A stretch of DNA of 64,000 nucleotides from Manis javanica (taxonomy: Eukaryota > Chordata > Mammalia > Pholidota > Manidae): positions 201,001-265,000 of the forward strand of contig NC_133167.1 of NCBI RefSeq assembly GCF_040802235.1, written 5' to 3'. Below the pieces are notes generated by a model. It ran no database searches. It saw only the letters and a program-made list of their open reading frames with translations, and was not told where the DNA came from. The position numbers and the translations under genes were made by a program. Positions 34,775 to 55,600 of this stretch are shown one piece after another (the first letter of the stretch is position 1; every line of letters starts with the position of its first letter).

Positions 34775-35905
34775 ACTTTTTTAAGCAGTTTTAGGTTTAC
34801 CGAAAAATTAAGAAAATACGGAGCTCCTGTTTACCACCCGCACAGACACACACGCAGTTCCCCCTATTATAAATATTTTACATTAGTGTTATACTTTTAT
34901 CTCCTTTGGTGAAACAATATTGATACATCAGTTTATATTTTAGGGTTCACTCTGTGTTATATAATTCCATAGGTTTTGACAAATGTATAAAAACGTATCC
35001 ATCATTACAGTACCCTATAGAATAGTTTTTCTGCACATCCCCTGTGCTCCACCCACTCATCCCTCGCCCCACCCCCACAGCCCCTGACAAACCTGATCTT
35101 TTTTACTCTCCATAGTTTTCCGTTTTCCAAAATATCTTACAGTTGGAATATATTGGTATGTAGCCTTTGAAAAGTGGCTTCTTCCACTTAGTGATACGCA
35201 TTTTCAGTTTCTTCTATGCCTTTTCGTGGCTTAATAGTTGATTTCTTAATCCTCAATAATATTCCACTGTCTGGATGTACCAGTTTATCCACTCACCTAC
35301 TGAAGGACATCTTGGTTGCCTCCGAGGCTGCACATTTCTAAATAAAGCTACTATAATCATTTGTATACAGGGTTCTGTGTGGATATAGTTTTAAATTTCT
35401 TTGGGTCATGCCAAGAAGTGGGATTGCTGGATCATACTGCAAGATTACATTTAGTTTTGTAAGAAACCATCAGACTGTCATCCTGCACTATTTTGTGCCA
35501 CCAACAAGGAACGGGAGCTCCTGTTGCTCCACATCCTCACCAACATTGTTTGTGTCAGTGTTCCAGATTTTGGCCATTCTAATAAACGTGTTATCTGCAA
35601 TCATATGGTATTAATCACCTTTCACATGCACATTTGCCAGTGGTCCATCTTTGGAGGGGTGTCTGTGCAGATCTTTCACCTGTGTTTTAATTGGTCTGTT
35701 GGTTTTCTTACGGGGAATCATTGTGTCCAATTTTCCACTGTTTACATTTTTCACTTAATACTCTTCGTGAACATCTACCCATATTTTACTTCTACTGTAT
35801 TCTGTTTACTGGATACATGTGTTGATCTACCATACTTTAATAAACTCCTTCTACACAGTATCTTGACTATTCCTAATTTTTCACTACCACAAATAACGCT
35901 CTGGT
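34775..35905 (-). mobile_element. L1M fragment, antisense orientation
   Basis: The plus strand shows the complement of the L1 ORF2 end: aataatattccactgtctgg, atgtaccagtttatccactc, gaagtgggattgctggatca and ctccacatcctcaccaacat. A related piece continues at about 36360-36480 (ttagaaatggaactgctgtg). Decayed, with no coding potential. Confidence 0.7.
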
Positions 35906-35934
35906 GAACATTTGTTTGTATAGCTGTATCTGCT

Positions 35935-36330
35935 CCACTTATTTATTGCTGCATAACAAACTGCCTGAGATCCTAGTGGTTTAAGAGAACCACATTATGG
36001 CTCCCCATTTTTATGAGCCAGGCATTCCAGCAGCACTCAGTGCAGTGATCCTTCTGTTCCGTGTGATATGAGAGAGATTCCTGGGCAGCTGGAAGGCTGC
36101 ATTTCAGCCAGCATGGTGGTGAACCAGAGTGCCTGTGTGTAGTCCTCCGTACTCGTACTCCTTAGGTGGCCACTCAGGGCTTCCAGAGTTCCAGGAGGCC
36201 TTTGTGGAAGGTGCAAGTCTCGTGTAACCTCACCTCGGTCGTCCCAAGACATCGCCTCACTCCATCTATCGGTCAAGCAAGTCATTGGGGCCAACCTAGA
36301 TTTGAGGGAAGGGGTAGAAAGGGTTGAAGC
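35935..36330 (-). mobile_element. Interspersed repeat, possibly a MaLR-like LTR fossil, inserted in the L1
   Basis: Begins atttattgctgcataacaaa and ends near gggaaggggtagaaagg, with ggtcaagcaagtcattgggg inside, a pattern of old mammalian repeats usually read in this orientation. Family assignment is weak. Confidence 0.35.
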
Positions 36331-36883
36331 CATCTCTAACTTACCACGTTGTCTTAGTAGTTCTTTAGGATACATTCTTAGAAATGGAACTGCTGTGTCA
36401 AAGGGTATTGCTTGTTCTAAGTGCTGGTTCTTCTAAATTTTTGCCTTCTTCCAAGGGGAAGGTTGTACCAACTGATGCACCTGAGTCTGTTTCGATACGT
36501 TTGTCGGCCCTAGATTTTGTCATCCTTGCTCATCTTCACTGACTTACAGAAAGAAAAAAAACGACCTCAGTGTTTTAATTTGTAGTTGATTTTTAAGTGA
36601 ATTTAAACATATTCCATATGCATTGGCTATTTGTAATTCTATCATTTTCTTTATGTCCTTTACCATTATCTATGGAGAAATTGGTCTCCATGCCTTTCAT
36701 CTAAAAAATTTTTATTATTAAAATGGCCCTTCATCAAAGAATGAAAATATCTTCTTGACAGCACTGTCTTCTTTCATCCACTTAAGAAACTGACAGAATT
36801 CTCTTGCAGAGATCCTGTTTTAAGAATTACCAAAAAGAGAGATGACTCCCTTACTATCTTTTTCATTGCTATATACTTTAGAG

Positions 36884-37045
36884 CAGCTTCTCAACCTCAG
36901 CACTATTGACATTTTGGGCCCGATAACTCTTTGTTGTGGGGGGCTGTTCTGTGCCTTTTAGAATATTTAACAGCATCCATAGATGCTGTTGGCAGCACTC
37001 CCCAAGTTGTGACAATGAAAATCTCGCACAGCTAAAACCAGCGCT
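36884..37045 (-). mobile_element. MER5A hAT-Charlie DNA transposon
   Basis: Contains cttctcaacctcagcactat, tgacattttgggcccgataa, ctctttgttgtggggggctg and caagttgtgacaatgaaaat, the MER5A sequence in reverse. Non-autonomous and ancient. Good match by memory. Confidence 0.8.
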
Positions 37046-37454
37046 TTAGGGGAAGGCTTCAGGTCTAACAAAGAAACCCAGGCAAAATCCAGTGCTTATA
37101 AAAGGCAGAATTCAATTTCTTACGTAACAGTCCTAATGGGAACAGTCCAGTGGGTGGAGAGTCATATTCCATGAGGTTACTCAGTGACCCAGATTCCTTC
37201 TGGTGTGGTGTCTGGCCCCACAGGCCCTCCACACTGCCCTCATAGTCAAGGCCAGGTTGCAAAGAACAGTGTAGTGGGCTGAGGAAGGGTGTTCAGTCCA
37301 CTGTGAGGAGCACACACCTTCTGCTCACATTTCATGGCAGTAACAGTCAGCCAGCCATATCTAATGGCAAGGAGGTCTAGGAAACAGGTTCTAGCAACGC
37401 AGTGACGTGCCCAGCACAATCTTACTCTTCTGATAGCACGTGAGTGCTTGGACC

Positions 37455-37740
37455 AAATAGCCCCCGAAAGTCACAGGTTGAATCCCTAACCTCCAATGTG
37501 ACTATATTTGGAGGGCTAATTAAGAGAAAGGAACTCTAGAGACCCATCTCTGTCCACACCTCTACAGTAGAAGGGCCACGTGATGACAGTGAGAAGACAG
37601 CCATCTGCAAGCTGAAGAGAGAGCTCCCACCAAACACCATTCCTCCTGGCACCTTGATCTTTTGGAACTTCAGCCTACAGAACTGTGGAAAAATTAATTT
37701 TCTGCTGTTAAGCCACCCAGTCTGTGGTTTGTGTTTTTTT
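37455..37740 (+). mobile_element. MLT1-type MaLR LTR fossil (ERVL-MaLR)
   Basis: cacaggttgaatccctaacc, aatgtgactatatttggagg, gcacagtggtgatgacag-like text, cacattcctcctggcacctt-like text and aagccacccagtctgtggtt follow the MLT1 order. Old, broken, non-coding. Confidence 0.75.
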
Positions 37741-38189
37741 GACAGCCCAGCAAACAATGAGAAAGACTTTGATAGACCATAGTAGCAATGCCTGACCAAT
37801 TCCTGGGACATGGCAGGCGCCACACACTGAGAAACGTAGTAAAAGGGCTTCTGTCTTTTCTTTTTTTAATGGAAAAATCTCAAACAGTAAAGAGAATCTA
37901 ATGAAAAAGTATAGAGAACCTAATGAACTCATTATGCCCATGGGCCAGATTCCCTCCATTTTCACAGGAGACCAGGAAAACTACACATTGAAAAGCTGAT
38001 GGGCTGATTCCGTCTGACTGGTGAGTGAGTTCATCATCCAGTTGTGGTACAAGACTGTCCTGGGACTTGTCCAACCCAGGGAGGTCTCTCTTTTGTATTC
38101 TAAACCCTTCATCCTTTTGAAGGCAAAGAGATGGACATTTTGGAGCAGGAGACATCCAGCAAAGGGACGTCACCTACATTAAACACTAG

Positions 38190-38500
38190 CGTTTGTATCA
38201 GTGAGCTTTCACGCGGTTGCGCTGCCATAACAAAGGACTGCAAAGTCTCAGTGACTCAGAATCTTGTTTATTTCTTGCTGGTGGTGCTATACCTATCAGC
38301 CGCAGTGGCTGTGTCTTCAGTCCAGGATGAAAAAGCTGCCCTAATTGTACACACGCTTTTCTCACACTGGGGGACCAAGAAGTGGGAGAACCACACAACA
38401 GCTGTTAAACTGTCCACTTTGCGGTGGTAACCGCATGACTACAGCATTTGGAAGTCACATGGCCAAGGTCAACACGAAGCACGGAAACAAATGATGGGTA
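38190..38500 (-). mobile_element. Unplaced old interspersed repeat (LTR-like)
   Basis: Starts gtatcagtgagctttcacgc and runs through gccataacaaaggactgcaa to gtcacatggccaaggtcaac, in the style of repeats read from their inverted end. I cannot assign a family with confidence. Confidence 0.3.
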
Positions 38501-39336
38501 ATAATATAATGCAGCACCCTTCCAGAATCGAGCCGAAACCTAGCAAGGGTCAATCAGGGAAACGCAAACCCACTCTAGGTACCTTGGGTAATACGTAATC
38601 AGGGCTTAGGCAACCACTGACAGGTCAGGGAAGTTGTTGCCAGTGACCCCAGCCCAACCACTGAGGTCGGGAGCTCGGGAGAAGCCACTGGCATCCTCAA
38701 CCCCAGAAAGACCCCACCAATCTCTTTGGTCTCAAAAGCGCACTAGAAAACAGCCTTGAATCTAACGTCTGCCACATTTCTGGCAGCGACTGCCTCCCTG
38801 AAATGAAGACCTCCAGACAGCACACTAATGCCTCTGCCGGCGAACTCTAAGCCAGCGGCACCCAGGGACGGTGCGAAAGGCAGCTCCTGGCTTGCCGGGC
38901 TGGGTGTCCGCGTCCGCCCGCAATTCCTCAGGTCCGGACCCTGCACGTGACGCTGCCTGGCGCGGGCCTGCGGAGCCAGCGGGTCGGCAGCGCGCGCCCC
39001 CACGCTGGGCACGGCCCTCGCCGGAGTGCGCGGACCCCCGGGCTCCTCGGCAGCCTGGGTGTCCCCGAGAGCCGGGGATCCCTCTGCGACTGGCTGTCCG
39101 CTCCGCCCGCCCTCGTCGCCGATGAGACAGCCTCCTCTCCCTGGGCCGCCGCCACCGCGGCCCCGCCGCCCAGCAACGCCTCCGCAGCCCCTCGGCTTCC
39201 GGCCTTTCCGGAGGGCGCGACTCCGCCGGAAGGGGCGGCGCAGCCAGGTCTCCGCGGGCCAACCCCGGGCCGATCCCAGCTCATCAGCCTGCGCAGGGAA
39301 ATACCAGGCAATCCCAGCGTGCGCCGCGGATGCCGG

Positions 39337-39370
39337 CCAATGGGGGCTCGGGGCGGGGCGGGGCGGCGGC
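39337..39370 (+). promoter_or_regulatory. DTYMK: CCAAT box followed by GC boxes, DTYMK
   Basis: CCAAT at 39337-39341, then a tandem ggggcggggcggggcgg run to about 39366, 25-55 bases before the ATG. A TATA-less NF-Y/Sp1 arrangement. Because it is so close to the ATG, transcription probably starts only a few tens of bases upstream of the start codon. Confidence 0.55.
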
Positions 39371-39375
39371 GGCGC

Positions 39376-39383
39376 GGCGGGAA
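39376..39383 (+). promoter_or_regulatory. DTYMK: E2F-like site ahead of the DTYMK start codon
   Basis: GGCGGGAA, an exact E2F consensus half, ends 9 bases before the ATG. Thymidylate kinase expression is known to peak at S phase, so the site is plausible. Binding is inferred. Confidence 0.5.
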
Positions 39384-39392
39384 GGGCCGGCG

Positions 39393-48477
<9,085 letters not shown>

Positions 48478-48690
48478 ATGCATGGAGCCCCCTCCCCTGC
48501 CATCCTGCAAGCCCCAGCGTGCAGACAGCTGCCCTCACAGGTGAACAACCTGGTGCTATGTACCAAAGCGGCTGCAAGTGGAGCCCCCGGGCCACCCTGT
48601 GAGCTGGGGTCCACGTGTCCTGGCTGCCTTCCTCTGCCTCCTTTTTGCCCTGAAGATGTCAATAAATTATTGTGCTTTTCTATGGACAAT
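48478..48690 (+). other. DTYMK: DTYMK 3' untranslated region
   Basis: Short tail from the stop codon to just past the AATAAA at 48661-48666. A short 3' end is also seen in human DTYMK. Confidence 0.7.
48661..48666 (+). promoter_or_regulatory. DTYMK: Poly(A) signal AATAAA of DTYMK
   Basis: First canonical hexamer after the stop, 184 bases downstream, followed by a T-rich stretch (tattgtgcttttc). Confidence 0.75.
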
Positions 48691-48699
48691 AAGCAACAG

Positions 48700-51600
48700 C
48701 CACACCCAAGTAGTTTCACTGGAATCATTGAAATGGCAATTGGTTGAAATTCTCCTGCATTTCTAGTAAAAATCAGGCACTAGTAAAAGTTTATTTGAAA
48801 ATGTGTTATCATAGGCCTCACTTGGGGCTGAGCTTCCCTGAGCAGGTCCTCCCGGTGGGCAGGGCCCCTGCACTGGGCCTTCCTCCCTGTCCTTGTCTTG
48901 GGGTTGCCACCATGGGTCTAGCCAGTCAGCCATGCCTGGGCTCTGAGCGCCTCGCTGGGCCCCAGCCAGCCACGTGAAGTGGCATGACGTCCCTTGTTTG
49001 AACACATCTGATGTCAGCATTGCTGTTCTGCCAGGATCCTAAATGCCAGGGGTGTGACTCCATTCCGCCCCCTTTTCAGTGACTGACAGCAGTTTGATGA
49101 CACTGCCTCGGACAATCCTCTGGCCAAGAGCAGTGTGCCCTGCTGGGCCAGGAGCTCTGGGGTGCCTGGCTTCCAAGCAAAACAGAAGGATGATTCTTTG
49201 CGGGATCACTGGTTTGTAAGTCACAGGAGGGCCTGCACAGCAGCAGTGCTCAGGCCACTGGCTCCCTAGCACTGGGCAGGGTCTTCTCATCCACCCATCT
49301 TGTTCACGGTCCCAGGCCCGTGGGGGTGATGCCAGGATGTGACCAGGCAGTCCAGCCCTCAGTCCTGGTGCCTGCACAGCTTCTGGTGGTGCAAGGGAAG
49401 TGACAGGTGAGGCTGGATGGTGGCTCTGCACACTCCCAGTGAAGCCAAGCAAGACTGTCCTGGGGGTGAGGTTAGGTTCCATGTTGTCTGTTCCTGGGGT
49501 GTAAGAAACTCAGTGCAGCCCTGCCAATGGCCACAGGTCAGCCTTGGGCAGCTGTCCATCTGAAGGGTCTGCTTACATTCACCCAGACGGTGTAGCACAT
49601 GCTTAGACCTAAGACCGAGGGACAGTGGCAATCTGGAACTGTGGACAGGCCAGAGCCCCTGCCAGACGGCCTGGCCACACTCCCGTCATCGACCTGCTGC
49701 TGAGACTTCCTACATGGCATGGTCTACATAGTAGTGTATGATGAAAACACAATGCTGGGTTGACTTCCTAAGGCCTGCGACCTGTAGCTGGCCTGCCTCT
49801 TGCCGCTGCAGTCAGGGTCACTGCAGGGCAGCCAGGCTGGCACCCAGGGAGAGGTGGGGCGGGTGTGGGTGGCAGGTCAGCCGTGCCTGAACACCCAGCA
49901 CAGGTCAGGACCCCTCAGCTGGAGCCGCAGAGTGCAGGCAGGCAGGACTTCCCGTGGCCCAGGCCAGGATGGGGGCGGGGGAGCCACAGTGCAGACACCC
50001 TTCTGGGCTTGGCTGGGGGTTGGAGGTGGTCAAGAGTACAGGAGGAGAGGCGGGAGCTGCCTGGAGTCCCTCAACTGGCGCGTGGTGAGCCTGGGGTGGA
50101 GGCAGAAACTGTCCAGCAGACCTCAAAACTAACAGGCCACTTGAACTTTCTTCTATAAGTAAGCAGATGCTTGAAAAATCCCACCAGGGTGGCAGCGGCA
50201 GGTGTGGCCAAGGGGCTCCGTGTTCCAGAGCACCACATCGCCGCTTTCGGTGTCTCCCTGAGGAAGCGTGCTGACCACTGTGGTGCGTCCCAAGAACATC
50301 CACATCCTTGTCCCTGGAACCTGTGAATGGGGGCACCTGCCTGGCAGAAGGGGCCTTGAGATGGCAGCCATCCCAGACTGTCCGGAAAGGTCCTAGATAT
50401 GGTCACAAAGGTCTCTAACACAGGCAGGCGGGTCCTCGTTAGAGGAAATGGGAAGATGGAGAGGAGTTGTGGGTGGCTTCTTGAAGCTGGAAAAGGCGAG
50501 TAAACCTCCCCCAGAGCCGGCAGAAGGAAGACCTCTGCCCCAGACCCTAGGAATAGGACTTCTTCCAAGGCCCTGAGGGCACTTCCAGGGGCTGAGACTC
50601 AGGGCCCTGGGCCACTCGGCTGGGGGTCCAGCAGGGCTTCCTGCCTTCCTGTCTGGCTTTGGTCCCCTTGCACTCACCTGAAGGGCAGGTGGCTGGGAGG
50701 AAGAGGAGAGCCAAGCAGCTGGGGTCTCCCCACCTGTCCCACCAGGACTCTCCGGGCAGGGTGAGTGGACTTTGCTTCCGTCCTGCCCCTCATGACCCAC
50801 ACAGGTGACTGGCCGAGGCACCGGGAGCCAGAGGTCCGCTTGCCCGAGGGACACTGCTTTGCGAACAAATGAAGGCCCACCCGAGGGCTCTCGCCAGCCT
50901 TGCAAGCTGCAGGAGGAGCTGCTGTGTGCTCCGAAAACCAGGTTTCCCTGCATGTTTTGCTTTTGGGACCACCCGTGGCTGAGGACAGGCGTCACAGTTC
51001 ACAGAGCTGGGTCACAGGTGGGGGAACGGGCCTGCCGCATCAGCCCACCAAGTCCCTGCTCAGGATCTTCCACGGGATGTTGGGGCTACAGAAGAGTTCC
51101 TCCCACAGCCAACTGTACCAGGAGGAAGTTGAAACAAACAGGCGACAAACTGTTTTCTGCTGAAACTTATTATTGGCCATTGAGAGTTGCAAACTATGCT
51201 ACTAGGAGTGAACATTCTCTTCAGCAAACCTTTTTCAAAACACACAGGACAAAGCCCCTTGGTCAAGATGCCAGCCCTGCCACGCTTCGCAGCGAGAGCA
51301 GGAGCTGCCGCAGAGCCTCCTGGCCTGGCCTGTGGCCCACCTGCCCCACCGTCCCCCACCCCCACCTGAGGGGTGCAGGCAGGGAGGCAGAGGAAATATC
51401 ATGACTCACGTCCTCGGTAACACACTGAAGGTGTCCATTGCCCCCCAGCTCCCCAGACCCCACGTGCACTTCCTGGGGGGACTGCAGACCTGTGTGGGTC
51501 TGGGGCCCAGGACACCTGGCACCAAGGCCCATCAGCTGAGGCCTTGAGAAGCTGGGGGAGGGGGTGTACCTTGCACCATAAAGATCAGGATTTACCCTTG

Positions 51601-52110
51601 AGCCCCAAACCATCTGAGGCCTTGGTGGCCAGGAAGGCCATACTGAGATGGACGAGGACACACGGGAGGCTCCAGGTGGCAGTGTGCCTTCACGCCTCCC
51701 TGCCAGGCCTAGGTCCCAGGCGAGGGCAGCTCCCACTGACTTCACCCCCCACTCACCCAGGGGAAGCTGGCATGACAAGCCAGCTAGCAGCATGTGGGGC
51801 GTATCAGTGCCACAACCTGCAAATGGAACCCCGCTCCGGGAGCGCTGGCACATCTGTCCTGGAGAGTCCGGTGCACAGGGACATCTCTGATTCCCACCGT
51901 GCCCCACCCCCTTGCCACTTCTCTCCCCAAAGTGAGGAAGAGCCTCGCCATGATCCCCTCACCCCATCTCCCACTGAGGTAGCCCTCGATACACCATACG
52001 GGGCACAGGCCAAGGGCCAGCACCAAGGCCCAGTCCGCGGATGCTGCTCCTCATGCCCGCCTGGCAGGTCTTCTGGGATGGACCTGGGACACGCCCGACA
52101 GAAATTCATG
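48700..52110. other. Intergenic spacer between the converging 3' ends of DTYMK and ATG4B
   Basis: 3.4 kb without a supported gene. It contains a possible MaLR-like fragment at 50275-50410 and otherwise unassigned GC-rich sequence. If ATG4B uses poly(A) sites further downstream, part of this is its 3' untranslated region. Confidence 0.5.
50275..50410 (+). mobile_element. Possible MLT1-type MaLR LTR fossil fragment
   Basis: cccaagaacatccacatcct, tgtccctggaacctgtgaat and gccttgagatgg recall an internal part of an MLT1 LTR. Short, old and broken. Confidence 0.4.
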
Positions 52111-52119
52111 TCTCTGTTG

Positions 52120-52543
52120 AGCAACTTCAAACAGGACTTTTAATTCCAAAGCAAACCCAGAACCGAGAGCCCAGGACGAAGCAGGACAGAGGCGATGCAC
52201 TAGGGCAGGGCCGGCAGTGTCTTCAGGGGAGCTCTGAGGTGTGAAGGCGCTGCTCTCGGAAACTCTGGCCCGGCTGCGCTGGGCCTCCTGCAGGCGGCCC
52301 CTCATTCGTGCCTCGCAGCCTCAATGAGCTTTCTGGGCCAAGCGGCCTCACGCCTCGCAGTGGGGCCCCCAGAACGGTGCAGTCCTCCATCCAGGGCAGA
52401 GGTGGCGTGAGGCACGGCACTCAGTGGGCGGGCGGGCTGGATGGATGAAATGCTGCAGAGACACCAAGCACCCCGAGGCAGGGCTGGGCTCTTGGAGGCA
52501 TCCCCATCGAGGGCCAGTGGACCGTCCCCAAACTCCAGGATTT
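52120..52543 (-). other. ATG4B: ATG4B 3' untranslated region (minimum)
   Basis: From the stop to an ATTAAA hexamer about 400 bases on. Longer forms ending at sites further left cannot be excluded, since human ATG4B has a longer 3' tail. Confidence 0.45.
52138..52143 (-). promoter_or_regulatory. ATG4B: Variant poly(A) signal ATTAAA, candidate for ATG4B
   Basis: tttaat on the plus strand is ATTAAA in ATG4B sense. It is the first recognisable hexamer after the stop codon. Confidence 0.45.
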
Positions 52544-52617
52544 TCAAAGGGACAGGATTTCAAAGTCTTCATCTTCTGAGTCAAAGAACCTTTCCAATCG
52601 CTCTACATCACAAGAAT
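52544..52617 (-). CDS. ATG4B: ATG4B last coding exon (LIR tail)
   Basis: 74 nt, acceptor atttcttctag, stop TGA at 52546-52544. Encodes DSCDVERLERFFDSEDEDFE then ILSL. FEIL is the known C-terminal LC3-interacting region. The serines corresponding to human Ser383 and Ser392, reported phosphorylation sites, are both kept. Confidence 0.96.
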
Positions 52618-55600
52618 CTAGAAGAAATAAGACCTCATCAGATGCCTGGTGTGGGTCACTCTGGGGCGAGGGGACAACAAGGACCAGTGTGCACACCCAC
52701 CAGGCCCAGGCTCTGGGCCCGCCTGCCCGTGTGGGCATCTGACAATCAAGGGTGTCCAGTCGGGGTGGCCTTGGTGCTCCAGGAGGCAAAAAGCCACTGT
52801 GATTGCCCAGCTGAGGCCTCGTGGGCTGGAGGGTCTCAGCAGGCCCGGAACTTGACTGGCACAAGGATGGAAGGGTCAGAAAGAAGCCCAGAGGCTTGTC
52901 TGGAAAGCAGAGGCGGGCAGACATGCCTCCCATCAGAGCACACAGGCGAGCGGGGGCTGGGAGGTCAGAGCCTTGTCCCAGGAAGGGCACCCAGCCTGTA
53001 TCATCTTGGGGGCCAAAGGGACTTCTGTCCCAAGTCTCCCGGGCCAGCACCCAACCCTTTGTGGTTTTCACCAGGCAGTGGGCTTGGAGCTCACAACGTG
53101 GGGCAGCAGGCTGTCCCTGTTCCTCTCAGTGACCTTCAGACAGATGGACATGTGCTCATGGCCTCACTGCCAAGTCCCTGTGTTACATGTGCCACACACC
53201 CAGCCCACTCGGGAGGCACAGAGGACCTGAGCATGGAGAAGGCCCCAGGCCCACAGCACGGGGCAGTGAGGCACAGCCTACCTGAGGCACTGTGTGCCGG
53301 CCCGGGACTGGCTCTGAGCTGCACCGCAGAGGTCACTGTGTCCACAGGAAGGCTAGTGTGTTCTGGTCCTAACAACCCTGGGGCCCATGTAAGGGGCACA
53401 CCCAGCTCCCTGTACATGGGGACAGGTAACTGTGCACAGGGGAAGATGCTGTTTAGCAGTGCCTCTAGTCCACACACAAGTCACCACCATGTGATCGCCC
53501 GTGGCGTGTGTATAAACCTTAAAAGTCAAAAACAATCAGAACGGGACCTGGTGGGAAACAGAGGGGACAGAGGCATCGCACAGGCCACACTGTGCCCCAC
53601 CCCAGCAATGAAGCAGGTGATGCCCTGTCCCCACCTGAGATGTGGCCAAGGCCTTGGACTCACCTACAGACAGGTTCAGGACGTCAGGGCAGGCCAGGTG
53701 GGAAGGCTGCTGCTCCACCAGCTCAAACATAGGCAGGGCACCTCCGAGCAGCGACAGCTGTCAAAAGACACAGCTGTTAGACGCAGCCCTCCAGGGGCAC
53801 AGCCCAGCACCCCCACCCGAGAGCACCATCACAAGAGAGGAAAAATGCTGACAAGCAAACAGAGGCAGCCTCCATGCTAGAGGCTCTTAATCCTATGCTG
53901 AGGCAGAAGCCCAGCCTGGCACCTGCCCAGGGGCAGCCGCATGCCATCAAGTCCCTCTGCTCATGTGAAGAGCAGCAGGTGCCAGGCTGATGAGCCAGAA
54001 CCCTGTTCTAGAGCCCCACAGACGTCTGGCCCCGTGTTCTCCAGCCATAACGAGGGCGATGCCAGAAGCCATGGCCCTGGGAGGGCAGGGTCGCGGCACA
54101 GCTGGGTGCTGAGGAGGCAGGATCCCAAAGGGGAGACCCAGAAGGGGCCCTCGGCCCTGCCCTGCGGGTGAGAAGCCGCTACCGACCTTTCTGACTTCCT
54201 GGCACCAGTCGTTGAAGTCGTCCTCCGTCTTACAAAAAAAGCCCTGAAACAAAGGGTGCCAGAGAGCACAGAGCATGAACACACGGCAGGCCGCGCCCAG
54301 ACGGCAGGCTCGGCATGCCTAGGGACCTGACGAGGGCCCAGCGTCCATTACCACACGTCTGACCGTCCTTGCTTCTTGGGCCTCCGCCCCACTGTGGGCT
54401 CTGACCAGGGCTCGACCCACAGCCCTCGACCCTGACTGACGCTGGCCGTGCAGCCCAAGTGCTCTCTGAAGGCCAGGGAAGGGCACAGGTTACACCGTGT
54501 CAGGGCAGAGCACAGAGCTGTCCTATGTCCCAGGGCTGGGCTCGGCCTGGACCACGGTCTCCCGAGCAGCTTCGCAAAGGCAAAGGCCACCAGGACTGAG
54601 GAACACGGTGCATGGCACACCTCCACGCGTGGGCCCCTCCTGTGGAGAGCTGGGCGCCAGGCAGAGGAGCTCACTAGGGTCAGCCTCCAGACCACATGCA
54701 CAGAGCCCTGGTGTTCTTATTAAGTTAGCAGGGGTTCTTAACCCCGCCAGGTTACAGATGCTATGTGGAGAGACGAGGAAAACAGGTACAAAATGGGAGA
54801 AGCCAGACACAGCTTTCCCCAGAGCTGGAGCACAGGAGGGGGCTCTGGCAAGGACACCGAACGCTCTGTTGGAGAACGAGGCCTGTCTCTCCCCAGCAGC
54901 CTGGTGCACGCCTCCTCCTGAGGATGGGGCCGTGCCTCCACGTGCCTGAGAGCTCAGACATGCGCCTTCTGGACACTGCCAAAGACGCTGGTGGTCCAGT
55001 TTGATCTGATCTCAATACAGCATCAACCTTCAAGACACCGAGATACACTTACTGCCATGAGCATGTCTAACCGTGGCTGGACAAGGAATTCGCCAGTGGG
55101 TGCCCATGGCAGTGGAGCCTGTGAGCTCAAGTCGTCACGCTGACCTGACATAAGACCCAGACAGTGCGCCCAGGTGGTGTCATGTTTCAGGACCGGGCCT
55201 GCCTCCCGCCTGGAGTCCGTGACTTGGTTCATCGCCCCTCTCAGGACGCTCTCATTTCTAGGTGTGTTCGGCCTCCCTTCCCAAAAAGTGCATTTTTGTG
55301 AGCAGACAGGTTCAAATAAGCCACGACCAAAAGGGAGCAGGAAAGCCCATTCTGTGAGGTCGTCTCCCAGATACATCAAGTTGAAAGATGAAAATGTGAA
55401 CCAGAAACCCCCAAAAAGGTGGCGCAGAGCAGTGAGCAAAGCAGTAACCACCGTCATGTTAAAAGACACGTCACCCCCACGTGCTTCAGCCCCACCAAGG
55501 CTGTGAGGACCACACACAGGGCCATTCACTCCTTTGTGCCCTCTGGATACTGAGCCATGTGACCATTACACTTACTCCAAAACATTAAAAAAAAAAATCA

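Larger units (their letters stand above)
34266..38850. other. Intergenic region between divergent ING5 and DTYMK promoters
   Basis: About 4.6 kb, mostly interspersed repeats: the young retroelement, L1M antisense, a possible MaLR-like piece, MER5A, an MLT1 LTR fossil and another unplaced repeat. Bases 36480-36880 and 37740-38190 are AT-rich. The second of these includes an L1-like segment (aaaatctcaaacagtaaaga, gagaacctaatgaactcatt). No gene is supported. Confidence 0.6.

Noticed and set aside
39330-39392. Upstream in-frame ATG for DTYMK, 21 codons before the chosen start
   Set aside because: It overlaps the CCAAT box and GC boxes, so it is probably promoter, and the extension has no human counterpart.
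52441-53880. A 479-codon open frame on the plus strand
   Set aside because: It runs antisense across the last two ATG4B exons and their intron, has no recognisable domain and low-complexity Pro/Gly/Ser composition. GC-rich sequence yields such frames by chance.
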